A program made the position numbers and the translations under genes. Below are positions 37,794 to 48,700 of a DNA stretch of 64,000 nt, piece by piece. Within the stretch, counting starts at the first letter, position 1. Every line of letters starts with the position of its first letter. This stretch comes from Theodoxus fluviatilis (lineage: Eukaryota > Mollusca > Gastropoda > Cycloneritida > Neritidae), in NCBI GenBank assembly GCA_034096865.1, contig JAWQFJ010002873.1, forward strand, positions 63,484 through 127,483, given 5' to 3'. A model generated the notes under the pieces. That model was not told the origin of the DNA, ran no database searches, and saw only the letters and a list, made by a program, of their open reading frames with translations.

Positions 37794-38357
37794 GAATGAA
37801 TCCAAATTGTTGTCTTGGACTTGTCTTGGTGTCTACACCATTGACTCGCCTAGAAATTACTTCATGGAATCTCACCAACTTCCTGTTGGTTTTAGTTTCA
37901 CCCAAAAGATAATAGAGCAATTGAGGATTTTTATAAAGGAATTTCATCAATTATCTCTAGTCCCAAGATTTTTGCTGTTCTATCTTCTGGAAAACATAAT
38001 TGTTCCTAGTCTGCAGGCGAACTTGACCTTGAAGACAGTGCTGGAGTTCCTTCACATGTGTAGAATTTCCTGTAGCTACAAAGCCCCCTGCCAGAATGGC
38101 AATACTTGCAGCAGATGGGGCAATTGTAGGCCGAGGACTGGGCTGAGGTCACTTGTCTGCTGCTAGACATCATTCTCTAGTACTTTCTATCTTCCTCCAC
38201 CCTTCTGATCCTGGCCTTAACACACCACCTGCCCAGGAGTCAGTTCTTGGCCACCACTTCTCAATCACCTGGTGAGCAGGCTGTAGTATGCATGCAGTCA
38301 TGCTATAAATGTTGTAATCATCCCAGATGGTTGAAACCAACAGGTGCAAATGTGCCA

Positions 38358-38363
38358 AATAAA
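38358..38363 (+). terminator. Candidate ZCWPW1 poly-A signal
   Basis: AATAAA 565 nt downstream of the stop codon, the first canonical word I noticed on the plus strand after the gene. Cleavage site not determinable. Confidence 0.45.
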
Positions 38364-41300
38364 CTGGGAAATTAAGTTCTTCCTGTATAAAGTTCCATCA
38401 CAGGTGATATAGAACAGTTACTGAGTACAAACCCAGTATTGAAGATAGGGTTTGGTTTAATTTGTTTGAGTCGTTTGGAATTGGCAGTGTTCATGGACTT
38501 GTTCTTTTGCATATGGCACAGCTGCAGTGCCTTCATCTTGTAGATTGGTATCCTTTCCATTCTGTGTTTAGGCAGTTTTGTAACGTTCCCATCGTCAATG
38601 CTTCATTCACATCAGATGTCCCATGATAACAAGATGGGATGTTCCATGACAAAGTGAAGGGAAATTGTTCTATCGGGAAGATACTGGTGTTTGTGTCATA
38701 GTTTTGTACCATGCTCTTTTTTTCAATGACCAATTCTCTGTGTTTTCATTACACCCTGCTTTTTGTTGAAAATCTGCCAACAGAAACAGGAGTGGCCTCT
38801 TTGATTGCACAGCAAGCAAGACAGATTTTGTTATGGCTTTACTTTCTGTGTGAATATAGTGAATAGAGATCGTTAAAAGCAAAATTGTCCATTTGATTTT
38901 TTAGTCAGTATGACGCAAATTCAATTTCATTCATTGTTTTGGGGACTGATTGTTATATACAAGAACCCAAAGATTTTTTAAAAATTCAAAATATACCGGT
39001 ACTAGATTGATCTCTGTAGATTGGAGGGGGAAAAGCAAATGCATTAACCACTCAAGATTGACAGATTTGATTTAAAACATCATAAAAGTTTCCGTTTTAG
39101 GTCACTTAAAATGTTGACAAGTAGAAATAAGTTTTGTGAGAGCAGGTATAAAAAGTAACATTAAAAAAAATCTATTTTTTATCTGAAAAGTCTTTATCAG
39201 ACAGAACAAATGAAAAATGTTTTATCGGTTCTCTAAAGATTTTTATGCTTGAAATTTGCGCATTTTATTCATTGTTACTTTTAATACATGATCTCTTTAT
39301 CTGTATTAGCACAACCATCTGCACTGCTTGCACCTCGTCGTGGAAGGTCACACTCTAGAATGAATATTAACATTTGTTCATGTGGTTTTTGTGTTTCCTT
39401 TACTAGTTTGCATTGGTGTGTTTTAAAAAGGGGGTTGTAATTGCTATACCAGTACTTCACCCTCTACCAATTGTCATGGCTCATAACCTGACAATTTTGT
39501 TGTAAGTTTCAGTCATTAAGTGTTGCATCTGTTCTTGAGTAAAGGTATTTTACACTATTTGTAGACTTGTTTAATGTTGATTCGAAATTTTTAAGAGTAA
39601 TCAATTGTATGGACTGAGTGACTTAAGCTTCCACTATGTTGTCTCGGATGTTAATTATCTTGTTCTTTTAGGTTGACAACTTTGTTGTGAATTTCGGCAC
39701 AAAGGTGCTAATTGTTGCCGCAGTTGACCATCGGCATCTGATGGCTTTCTGTGCATTGTCACCGGTGCTGTAAAAAAAAAACTCTGGGTTTTTTGTGATG
39801 AAACTTTCCTGCATAGTGGGATTTAATACTTGACATTGACTGATTTCCTTAGAATTGATTTGTAGTGAATTCTGCATCACACTTGCAGGAACAATGAGTC
39901 TTACCGTTAGAGTTTTTGGTACCAGCAACATTGAGTCATTTTAGTGCCTAGCAGGTGGTTGAGCATGTTTAGATCCATCAAGAACCATTTTGCCTTAATA
40001 TATGAAACTTCCAATATCACACCTAGAATTAGCATCTGGTCATCCCCTTCTCCCAACTGACCAAGGGCAAAAGTAGATCGGGGAAAAAGGTGTCAATCAT
40101 TATCTTACTTAGGGCAACTCTGTATACATTGAAGTAGTTTTAAAGTAATGCCGACCAATTCATTGGACAGCTAGACCACCAAGATCAAAATCTCAACATG
40201 GACTACCTCAACAGCTTGCAGAAAAGTGTATGATTATACAATGAGACTGATAGTGTTTATAATGGTCATGAAGGCAACTTCTCTGTACCGGTAAAAGTTT
40301 TTATCTGCTTTCAAATATATGTTCTGGCTCTGCCGCAGTTATTGACCTTTCCTCTGTATATCCTTAATATTAACAAAATATTTACCTAAATATGTTGGCT
40401 AGTTGATCCATTATTGCATTGAGTGTATTGAATGCTGACATTTGTTGAAATTGCTTCAACCTGAATTGAACATAATTGATGTGCAAATGAGCACCTTTTT
40501 GAAACAAGATTAGTTTGAAAAAAACACCAATAGACGCAAAATTGCAGATCTGTTATTGTTTTCCTTGCTCTGCAACAATTCCTGAAGAAATGGTGGTTCC
40601 AATGTTCTGGATTATTGCATGGGTCGAGTTACATGTACAAGGTAGACGATTTTTTTTTCTGTCAGCTGTAGAAGCATGGGATCAGCGGTTGGGACTGATG
40701 TGCCTTTGAGGAGAGGAACAGATCTAGATGTAGGCTATGATTGCTCATCAGCCAGGCAATGATACCCAATGTTGCTTTCCGACATCCTCAGGCCATGGAC
40801 ACCAAGACGGCGACTCGCCGACAAGACAGAACTAAGGATTGCCGTCCAAGGGCACACTGCTACACTCACTGTCGTCGTCGTCATTGTCGTCAATCATCAT
40901 CATTAAGGGGCCATCAGCTTTGTAGGCTATATACATGATGATGACGACGAAGATGAAGACGACGACGATGATGATGATGATGACGATGTTGACAATGATG
41001 ATGATGATGATGATGCATCTGTCGCTGATGCTGATGCTGTTGCTTCTGCTGCAGTACTGCAGCTGTTTGTGCCACTGCTGCTGGCGCTGCTTGTGCCGTA
41101 TTGACGGAGAAGAGTGCGAGAGAGGCATTCCTTTGTACGAAAGAAAAGTAGGTCGTGCAGGCTTGGAGTCTGAATGCAGTCAACAATCACCTTTAGAAAT
41201 GATTTCTGGGACGATGCCATCAGGAACATCACAAAGATGGAGATTCTCAGTGCCTAACCCTTGATTACCTCTCCTGTCCGCTCGACTCTCCTCCCCAGAT

Positions 41301-41600
41301 GGAAAGCAAACACCCAGCAAAGGGGAGACAATCCGAGCAAAAGTTGTTTCCGTCGACGGGCGACTTCTGCAGCCATGTCAACATCCGGGTCTGGGCCGCA
41401 GCGGTGGACCAATCAGAGCAGCGAAAATTGCAGCCATGTTGATTCCCATGCTACCCTGGGACGGTGGAGCTCGTGAGAGCTGCGCACTGCCGTTGATTGA
41501 TTTCTCCGGCTGATTTTATGCATAACGTTCCGGTTTATCGAATTGTGCGGAGAATAAATTGTGACTGGCCATTTCATACAATGTTGCTCAATTGTAAGCC
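38364..41600. other. Intergenic
   Basis: Mostly unique AT-rich DNA. Around 40930-41110 is a GAT/GAC/GCT trinucleotide-rich stretch open in several frames but unrecognised. 41280-41480 is locally CpG-rich and could be promoter-like. No gene is supported. Confidence 0.45.
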
Positions 41601-41614
41601 GTGCATAAAATTCC

Positions 41615-41803
41615 CCCTGTGGGTTCAGGGTAAGAATTGACCCACCGCCTCTCCCTACGCGATTCGTAAGAGGCAAATAACTAGGGACACCGTAACTTGA
41701 TTAGCGTTTACTTCAAACTGTTCTAAAGATGTTCGTGCTTAATGGCCTTACATAGCCTACAAAGGCTGATAGGCCGTAAAACACCAACCAACCAACCAAC
41801 CCT
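41615..41803 (+). repeat. SINE-like interspersed repeat (copy A)
   Basis: Starts CCCCCTGTGGGTTCAGGGTA, runs through CTACGCGATTCGTAAGAGGC and CTTAATGGCCTTACATAGCC, and ends GGCTGATAGGCCGTAAAACA then a (CCAA)n tail. Clear about 180-bp homology with copies B and D. Confidence 0.75.
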
Positions 41804-42000
41804 GCATAAAAATGCCTCAGGGAAGTGGAACCTAGTGCGATGCATGTAATAATTACATGAAAACAAGATGAGTTCCACTGCCCATCAGCCCATGTGAGCT
41901 AAGTAAAACTCCAATGACGTTAATTCATAAGATCCAGAGCGAAATTTACATCGCGATGTCCCTAGTCACTAACAGCGAAAAGCGCTTTAGGGAAGGAAGG

Positions 42001-43230
42001 ATGGATGGATGAATGAAGCCAAAGGGATCATCAGCCATAAAGGCCATTCAAGGCTATACTGTACTTCCGCTATATGAAAATGTGTGCTTAAAAGATTACC
42101 TTAGAAGAGGTTCGTGGAAATATATCGGAAACAATGAAGACGTAGTACAACTCAGACGAGAATACAATTCAAAATCTATCAAAAATGTTATCACAGCAAG
42201 AGGATCTTTAAAAATAACCGCTAAACTGCTCGACTCGCTCCGTACATTAGCAAGTCGAGGACACTCCACCAGAACGTGCCGCATGGTGAGCCTGCACTGG
42301 CAGATACGACACTCCGGTGGAGGCTCCGACCGCAACAAATAGGATTAGGAGAGGGTCAGAACAGAATGGCCGATCCGGGAACGACAGAGCACAACTTCCT
42401 CTCTTCTCGTGAGCGACGTGGGGGAGAGTCGCTCACCCCACATGGAAGATACTTCGTGAAGTTTGCTATGTGCCCTGCAGTCCCAGTCGGCCTGGGGACA
42501 TGGGAAGGGAGAGAGCAGACTTGGCAGCCTGATCTGCTCTCTTGTTCTCCGGGATGACCTTATGGCTAGGAACCCAGCAGAAGGCGACCTCAGTACCCCC
42601 CCACACAGTAGTTGACACAGATGAATAAAAGTACCAAACAGATAAGGATGGGAAGTCTCCCTACCCCGCAGAGCCTGTAAGGCCCATAGCGAATCAGAGA
42701 CCACAGGTGCTCGTGTCAGTCTCTTGCTCTGGAATATGCCAAGAGCGGCCTCAAGTGCACTAAGCTCTGCGGAGTAGATCGAAGTCCCATCCGGGAAGGC
42801 AAAAGCGCAAGACGGAATCGCTGCCGCCACACGATCTCCGTCTTTAGAACCATCTGTATATAATGGGTAAAAATGTGCATATTTAGATACAATTTCCTGG
42901 AATGCACCCTTATACGTGTGAGAGAGGGCAGCACTCTTGACAAATCTCGCTAAATTGAGTAAAACAACAGACTCAGGCACGGTGGTGACAGATACAAAGG
43001 GTAGCTATGTAAAAAATTTGTCCAACCGAACGTTGGCCGCCGCGATATCCTCCTCAGCTCGTATCCCCTGGGCTTGGCCGCGTAAAGATGCGGAAACTTC
43101 GGCCGGACAACACAGTGATAAGAAGGATTGATCGGGTCAGAACCCACACGAAAGATGTATTGCAAGGCAAGCTTGCGCCTACGTAAATGAAGTGGAGGCT
43201 CGCGCGTCTCCGGTGTGGATGGGAGCATTT
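42001..43230 (-). pseudogene. Decayed LINE fragment with RNase H domain
   Basis: Minus strand, in order: a reverse-transcriptase C-terminal piece (EPPLHLRRRKLALQYIFRVG, about 43200-43130); an RNase H domain with YTDGSKDGDRVAAA, IYSAELSALEAAL and VVSDSLWALQAL (about 42865-42660); then CRIGHSVLTLS; and, in another frame, a PPECRICQCRLTMRHVLVEC zinc-knuckle-like end (about 42320-42250). This order, RT then RNase H then Cys motif, is that of I/Nimb/Jockey-type non-LTR elements. Frameshifts separate the parts, so it is dead. The 3' end has an (ATCC)n tail at about 42000. Confidence 0.75.
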
Positions 43231-43266
43231 AGAAGCTTTTAAAGGATAATAACAATCCTGGACAGG

Positions 43267-43443
43267 TTGGATGGAGCGAGTTTTACGCCTATCATCATTT
43301 GTAGGCCAGGTAGGTGCAGAACAATCACTAGAATAGTTACAAGTAAGCGCAATTGGAGTCACTTTGTCCCCATTTATTCGCCTCTTACGAATCTTGCAGG
43401 GAGACACGGTGGATCTATTCTTTTAAATCCACCCACCCACCCC
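43267..43443 (-). repeat. SINE-like repeat (copy D)
   Basis: Shares with copy B the ATTTGTAGGCC start, CACTAGAATAGTT, TTATTCGCCTCTTACGAATC and GGGAGACACGGTGG blocks in the same order. It lies directly beside the RNase H LINE fragment. Confidence 0.65.
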
Positions 43444-43689
43444 AAAAAAGTCTAGAAAAGTATCCTGAAAAACGAGTAAGAAGCAGACACGGATTTTGGC
43501 ATAAATATTTATTATTCATACTTCACAAATTTATGTATAAATTCTGGTAGCGTCACATTTATTCTCACAGTAGCAGGTATACAAGCTTCACACCAAGAAA
43601 ACAATAACTCATACCTGCAATAACTGAATATAGAAAAAGGTAGAGAAATGAAATCAAGAACTTGGCACTCAAAAAGCAACTAGGTTTAG

Positions 43690-43885
43690 TTGGATTGGAT
43701 TGATGGCGTTTTACGGCCTAGCAGCCTTTGTAGGCTAAACAAGGCCATTAAGCACGAAATTCACTAGAACAGTTTAGAGCAACCGCGAATCAATTCACGG
43801 TATTCCTAGTTATTCGCCTCTTACAAATCGCGTAGGGAGATGCGGTGGGTCATTTCTTACCCCGACCCCACAGGGGAATGGTTTA
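43690..43885 (-). repeat. SINE-like repeat (copy B)
   Basis: TTTTACGGCCTAGCAGCCTT, AAGGCCATTAAGCACGAAAT, TATTCGCCTCTTACAAATCG, GGGAGATGCGGTGGGTCA and CCCGACCCCACAGGGG occur in register with the reverse complement of copy A. Confidence 0.75.
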
Positions 43886-44029
43886 GATGGTATCGGCAAC
43901 TCGAGCACAGAATATTGCAGTTTCTCTTATTTGTGGAAAAATGCAAAGGCAAAGCAACTTTAAACAAACGACCAAAATAATGAACCAGTGTCTATTCTTC
44001 CCTATTCATGAAGTAAAATTCTAGAACGT

Positions 44030-45118
44030 CATAGTGCAATAAATGACGGAGGTCCTGTTGGGGTAATCTTCCTGGATTTTGGAAAGGCATTACGAAATCG
44101 TTCCAAACAATATATTTGTTCAGAAATTATATGCATCAGGATGTGCAGAATCACTTAGGTGGTTCCAATCGTTTCTCCTTGGAGGATTGCAGCCGGTGTT
44201 AAACGATACAAAACTCTCAAAGCAATGCAAAATCAGTTGCGGCCTACCTCAAGGTTTAATTTTTATGCCTCTTTTTTCTGCACCTTTTTAGCGGACTTGT
44301 CTACCGTGACCGAATAATCCGGTGCTGATATTTGTATTACAGCTATTGCATCCACTCTAACGGTACTCCAAACAACTCAATGATGACTTTAAAAGAACAG
44401 ATTCGTGAACAAGACAAAATGGAATGACCCTAAACCCACTGAAAACAACACTTATGCTAATAACTGCCTAACAAAGACGACGAACCTTCTCCTCTATAAA
44501 ACTAAACCTAAATTTACGCAGTTTATTTGATTCTGAACGTTCAAAAACAAAAATTACATGGTGTGCTCATTCATGACCCTCTGTAATGTAATGTAATGTA
44601 ATGGTCATGATAAAACATGATAAAAACACTCGGTAGTCATTTGTGGGGGTCACATTTATATTATATATGCATTCCTTCCCGTGCGAAATGTGAAACTGTT
44701 TAACACTGTATACCTCGTCCCACACATAAACTACCGTTTACATATGTGGAGACATTGCCCTCAAAGATATAAAGATTTTTGTCAATCGAATTATGAAATG
44801 ATATGGGCGCATTCTCATGACTAACTATGAAAGGGCCCTAAATGAAATTCAAGTCTGAACTGGTTCTCTTTTGAACACGAATGTTTATTTCAAACGGCCA
44901 TTTTAGTCTTTAAAAACCTTCACATTGCAATTTCTATCTTACCTCACGACTCCGATCATTCTCGATATCAAATATCCATCTTCCCGTGGTCCACATGGAA
45001 GTATTTCGTAATTCTACAATGTATTATGCTACAAAAATATGAAACTCTCTACCCATCTCTGCCAAACATTCATCGAACCTTCAGTCACTGAAAAGACATT
45101 TCAAATTCTACCTGAGAG
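44030..45118 (+). pseudogene. Decayed LINE reverse transcriptase
   Basis: Plus-strand pieces in order: NDGGPVGVIFLDFGKAL (about 44045-44095), KLYASGCAESLRWFQSFLLG then CGLPQG (44121-44255), KTTLMLI (about 44440), STMYYATKI then NSLPISAKHSSNLQSLKRHF (about 45015-45105). The order matches RT palm to C-terminus of a non-LTR retrotransposon. Many stops and frameshifts; the FADD catalytic box is not legible. Followed at once by a GA microsatellite. Confidence 0.72.
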
Positions 45119-45164
45119 GAGTTGGGTGGGGAGTGAGAGGGAACGGGATGGAGTGAGAGACTGA

Positions 45165-45185
45165 GAGAGAAAGGGAGTGCGAGCG

Positions 45186-45256
<71 letters not shown>

Positions 45257-45358
45257 GAGAAAGAGAGAGACAGAGAGACACAGAGAGAGAGACACAGAGA
45301 GAGAGAGAGTGTGTGTGTGTGTGTGTGCGTGCGTGTATGTGTGTGTGTGTGTGTGTGT
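45165..45358. repeat. (GA)n-(GT)n compound microsatellite
   Basis: GA run with CGAG, AAAG and CACAG interruptions passing into a GT/GTGC run. Confidence 0.96.
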
Positions 45359-45387
45359 TCTCAATTCCTCTTAATTTGTCATAATTT

Positions 45388-45393
45388 TTTATT
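45388..45393 (-). terminator. Candidate arylsulfatase poly-A signal
   Basis: AATAAA on the minus strand about 225 nt after the stop codon; it would give a short 3' UTR. Confidence 0.4.
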
Positions 45394-45616
45394 CTGAGGT
45401 CCATTGGAAGATTAATATTTATGTATCAAGTGTATCCTCGTTAGATAAAGTAACTGAACTGAATAGAATTGGTACACTAGCAACCAACTGATTCTCTTTT
45501 GGTTTCTATAGTTCCATGAAGTCGTAATCGACAATGCCTCTCTACTCTCGGATCATTCCTTGATTCAATTTAATGAAATATCTTTTAAGCGTTTCCCTTA
45601 ATCCTTGTCCTCGGCA

Positions 45617-45789
45617 CTAGCACCAGCCTGGGGTCCAGACACCCCCGTAGTTCTTGGGGTTGGCCTTGGGGTCAGAGGGCGGGTAGTTTGCTGGCACCTC
45701 CCTCTGCCTGTAGGCCGACAGTTTTGTCTTGAGACGCATGGCCACGTCAGGCAAGGAGTCCACCAGGTTGCGTGTCTCCAGGGGGTCCT
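45617..45789 (-). CDS. Arylsulfatase last coding exon j
   Basis: Acceptor [34 protein letters not shown] to [11 protein letters not shown] then TAG, resembling the ATGVWGPWM end of human ARSB. Confidence 0.92.
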
Positions 45790-48700
45790 CTGTCGGCACA
45801 GGACGGGACAGTCAGGGGAAAGTTGGCCTCTTGTAGTTTCGGGATCTGGTTACTCTTAAGGATATACATTATGTTCAGACTGAAAGCACTGATGTAATAT
45901 GCGAAAAAATATGCATGTAGGTGCTCAAATACTGGCATTACGGAGATGAGAAATGGGTGCGCAAGACTGATACTGTACTGGGTTGATACCCAATGATGGC
46001 CCAAATGGCCCAAAAGAGAATGGATATATGCCACAAGAACCAGACAACTTAGATGTTGCATTGGTGAACTCTTGCCAAGATCTTAAAGAGCTCGCTGGTC
46101 CTTTACCTTCCAGGTCGAATAGCCACATTGGGGCGTCTGCGGTGGAGTTTGGTGGGAAGATCACACTCATGAGTGGCGCATCGTTCACCTCACTTTGGGG
46201 TGGGTACCAGCCGTCGTAGAGACCCGGGTAGCCCATGATGAGCTTGAACTTTCCTTCTCTGAGCAAAAGAAATTCATACGCTTATGTTCTTTCACATACA
46301 AGCACTTCAGAGAGAGTGTCTAAATGAACTGCAGCTAAGCTCAGGGTGGAGATCTGTTCTGGTAACTGCATCTGTAAAGCACGCAAGCAAATCTGCTGCT
46401 GATTTATTTTCACCGACACATGTCAGAGTAGGATCGGCAATCATCATGTATCCCAGTAGCTTCTACATGAGATCTGGAGGTTGGCGGGAGACGCCAAGGC
46501 CATGATCACAGCAAAGATTATAGGTTACACAAAGATAGTTTATTAGCGCATTGTTGTTGTTAGGATCGAGACACGTTGCGCCCCCAAGCGGGAACGTACA
46601 TGGGTGAATCAAGGGAAGTAATCACACCGCTTAGAGACATGTAAAATTACTTGTTTATCGACGCGTTTCTGATGCGTTCCGCTCATGTTTGTGAATAAAT
46701 TTACGGTGTAATGTGTAATAAAATGATTTGCTGCAATAATGGGGGTGTTTTGGCTTTGTTTTTTGTAGCAGGCGTTGTGAAATCGAACTCGACCTAGATC
46801 TACATGATATGGTTTGACTGGGAACGATCTATTTTTCATTATTATCGAAGAATGCAAGCTTCTTTATCAACGTATACACCCCTGTGGAATATTATTACTA
46901 TATTACTCTATTAGTATTAACGGCTTCCGTCGTTTGAAACAGAAAGAGAAGCAGGGAATATTATTTTCTTTGTCAGTGTTTGCACTTTGGAACATTCTTG
47001 CACGTGTCTGAGTCTTGTATTGTAATGTAGTTCTCATTGGGTTTACGCATAACTAGACTCTCCTCGTTGGAATACAGGTGGATGAACACATCGTTGTACA
47101 TATTGTGGCACCATCTGCACAGCTCCCACCGGCCTATTCCTCGCAATATCTTGTAAGGTTCCTAGCGCAAGCAACGAGCCCCAAGCTAAAACGGGTGGAG
47201 ACTGTTAACGAGGATAACGTGACCTCATTATAGGTTATAGTCGCCCGGAGCAAGTTCTGGTAGCCCGCAAGGAAGCAATGCAGAGAGCGCAAGTGTGTGC
47301 GTGTGTGCCAAGACACGATAGTGTCTTTGGTGTGCAAGTGTGTGCGTGTGTGCCAAGACACGATAGTGTCTTTGGTGTGCAAATGAGCAACTTGCATTGT
47401 GCGAGTGAAACGCGAGCAGAAGTCCTTCAAGTGAGTTAAGAGTCCTCTGGAATTGAATTGCGCATGTGAAACCCATCGTCCGAAGGTGAACAGGAAAGAC
47501 TTGACTGTCACGGACCATTAACGTGAATTCAGTAGGCTGCGAAGTGTCAAATGACGTGATGAAGCCGTTCCAAACGATTACTGCTGGATTCTCGTGTTGC
47601 CTTTCCTGGTGCAAGCCGGGAAAACCTCGTGTAGACATGTAGACATTACGAAGGAAATCGGTCGTAACATGAATGAGATGTTCCAATTAAAGCAAACGAG
47701 GACATCCACACGGCAAACACAAAAAAATCGGATACAGAGGCACACCAACCAAGACAGATCGCTGCAGCGACGGAAGTTTGCTACAGGGATGGAAGTTCGC
47801 TACAGGGACGAAAGTTCGCTACAGGGATGGAAGTTCGCTACAGGGACGAAAGTTCGCTACAGGGATGGAAGTTCGCTACAGGGATGGAAGTTCGCTACAG
47901 GGACGAAAGTTCGCTACAGGGATGGAAGTTCGCTACAGGGACGGAAGTTCGCTACAGGGATGGAAGTTCACTACAGGGATGGACGTTTGCTACAGAGACG
48001 GAAGTTCGCTACAGGGATGGAAGTTCGCTACAGGGATGAAAGTTCGCTACAGGAACGAAAGTTTGCTACAGGAATAAAAGTTCGCTACAGAGACGGAAGT
48101 TTGCTACAGGGATGGAAATTTGCTACAGAGACGGAAGTTCGCTACAGGGATGGAAGTTCGCTACAGGGACGGAAGTGTGCTACAGGAATGAAAGTTCGCT
48201 ACAGAGACGGAAGTTCACTACAGGGATGAAAGTTCGCTATAGGGACGGAAGTTTGCTACAGGAATGAAAGTTCGCTACAGAGACGGAAGTTCGCTACAGG
48301 GATGGAAGTTCGCTACAGAGATGGAAGTTTGCTACAGGGATGGAAATTCGCTACAGGGACGGAAGTTTGCTACAGGAATAAAAGTTCGCTACAGAGACGG
48401 AAGTTTGCTATAGGGATGGAAGTTTGCTACAGGGATGGAAGTTCGCTACAGGGATGGAAGTTTGCTACAGGGATGGAAGTTCGCTACAGTGATGAAAATT
48501 CGTTGCAGTGATGGAAGTTCGCTACAGAGACGGAAGTTCGCTACAGGGACGAAAGTTCGCTACAGTGATGGAAGTTCACTGCAGGGACGAAAATTTTCTA
48601 CAGGGACGGAAGTTCGCTGCAGGGACGAACGTTCGCTACAGGGACGAAAGTTCGCTACAGGGACGAAAGTTCGCTACAGTGATGGAAGTTCACTGCAGGG

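Noticed and set aside
40927..41232. Ser-rich / His-rich minus-strand frames near a CpG-rich patch
   Set aside because: The length comes from a GAT/GAC trinucleotide run open in three frames; the unique part matches nothing I know.
46814..47011. Frame ending [16 protein letters not shown] as a LINE C-terminus
   Set aside because: Only a vague resemblance to the LWNSLP motif, without neighbouring RT motifs.
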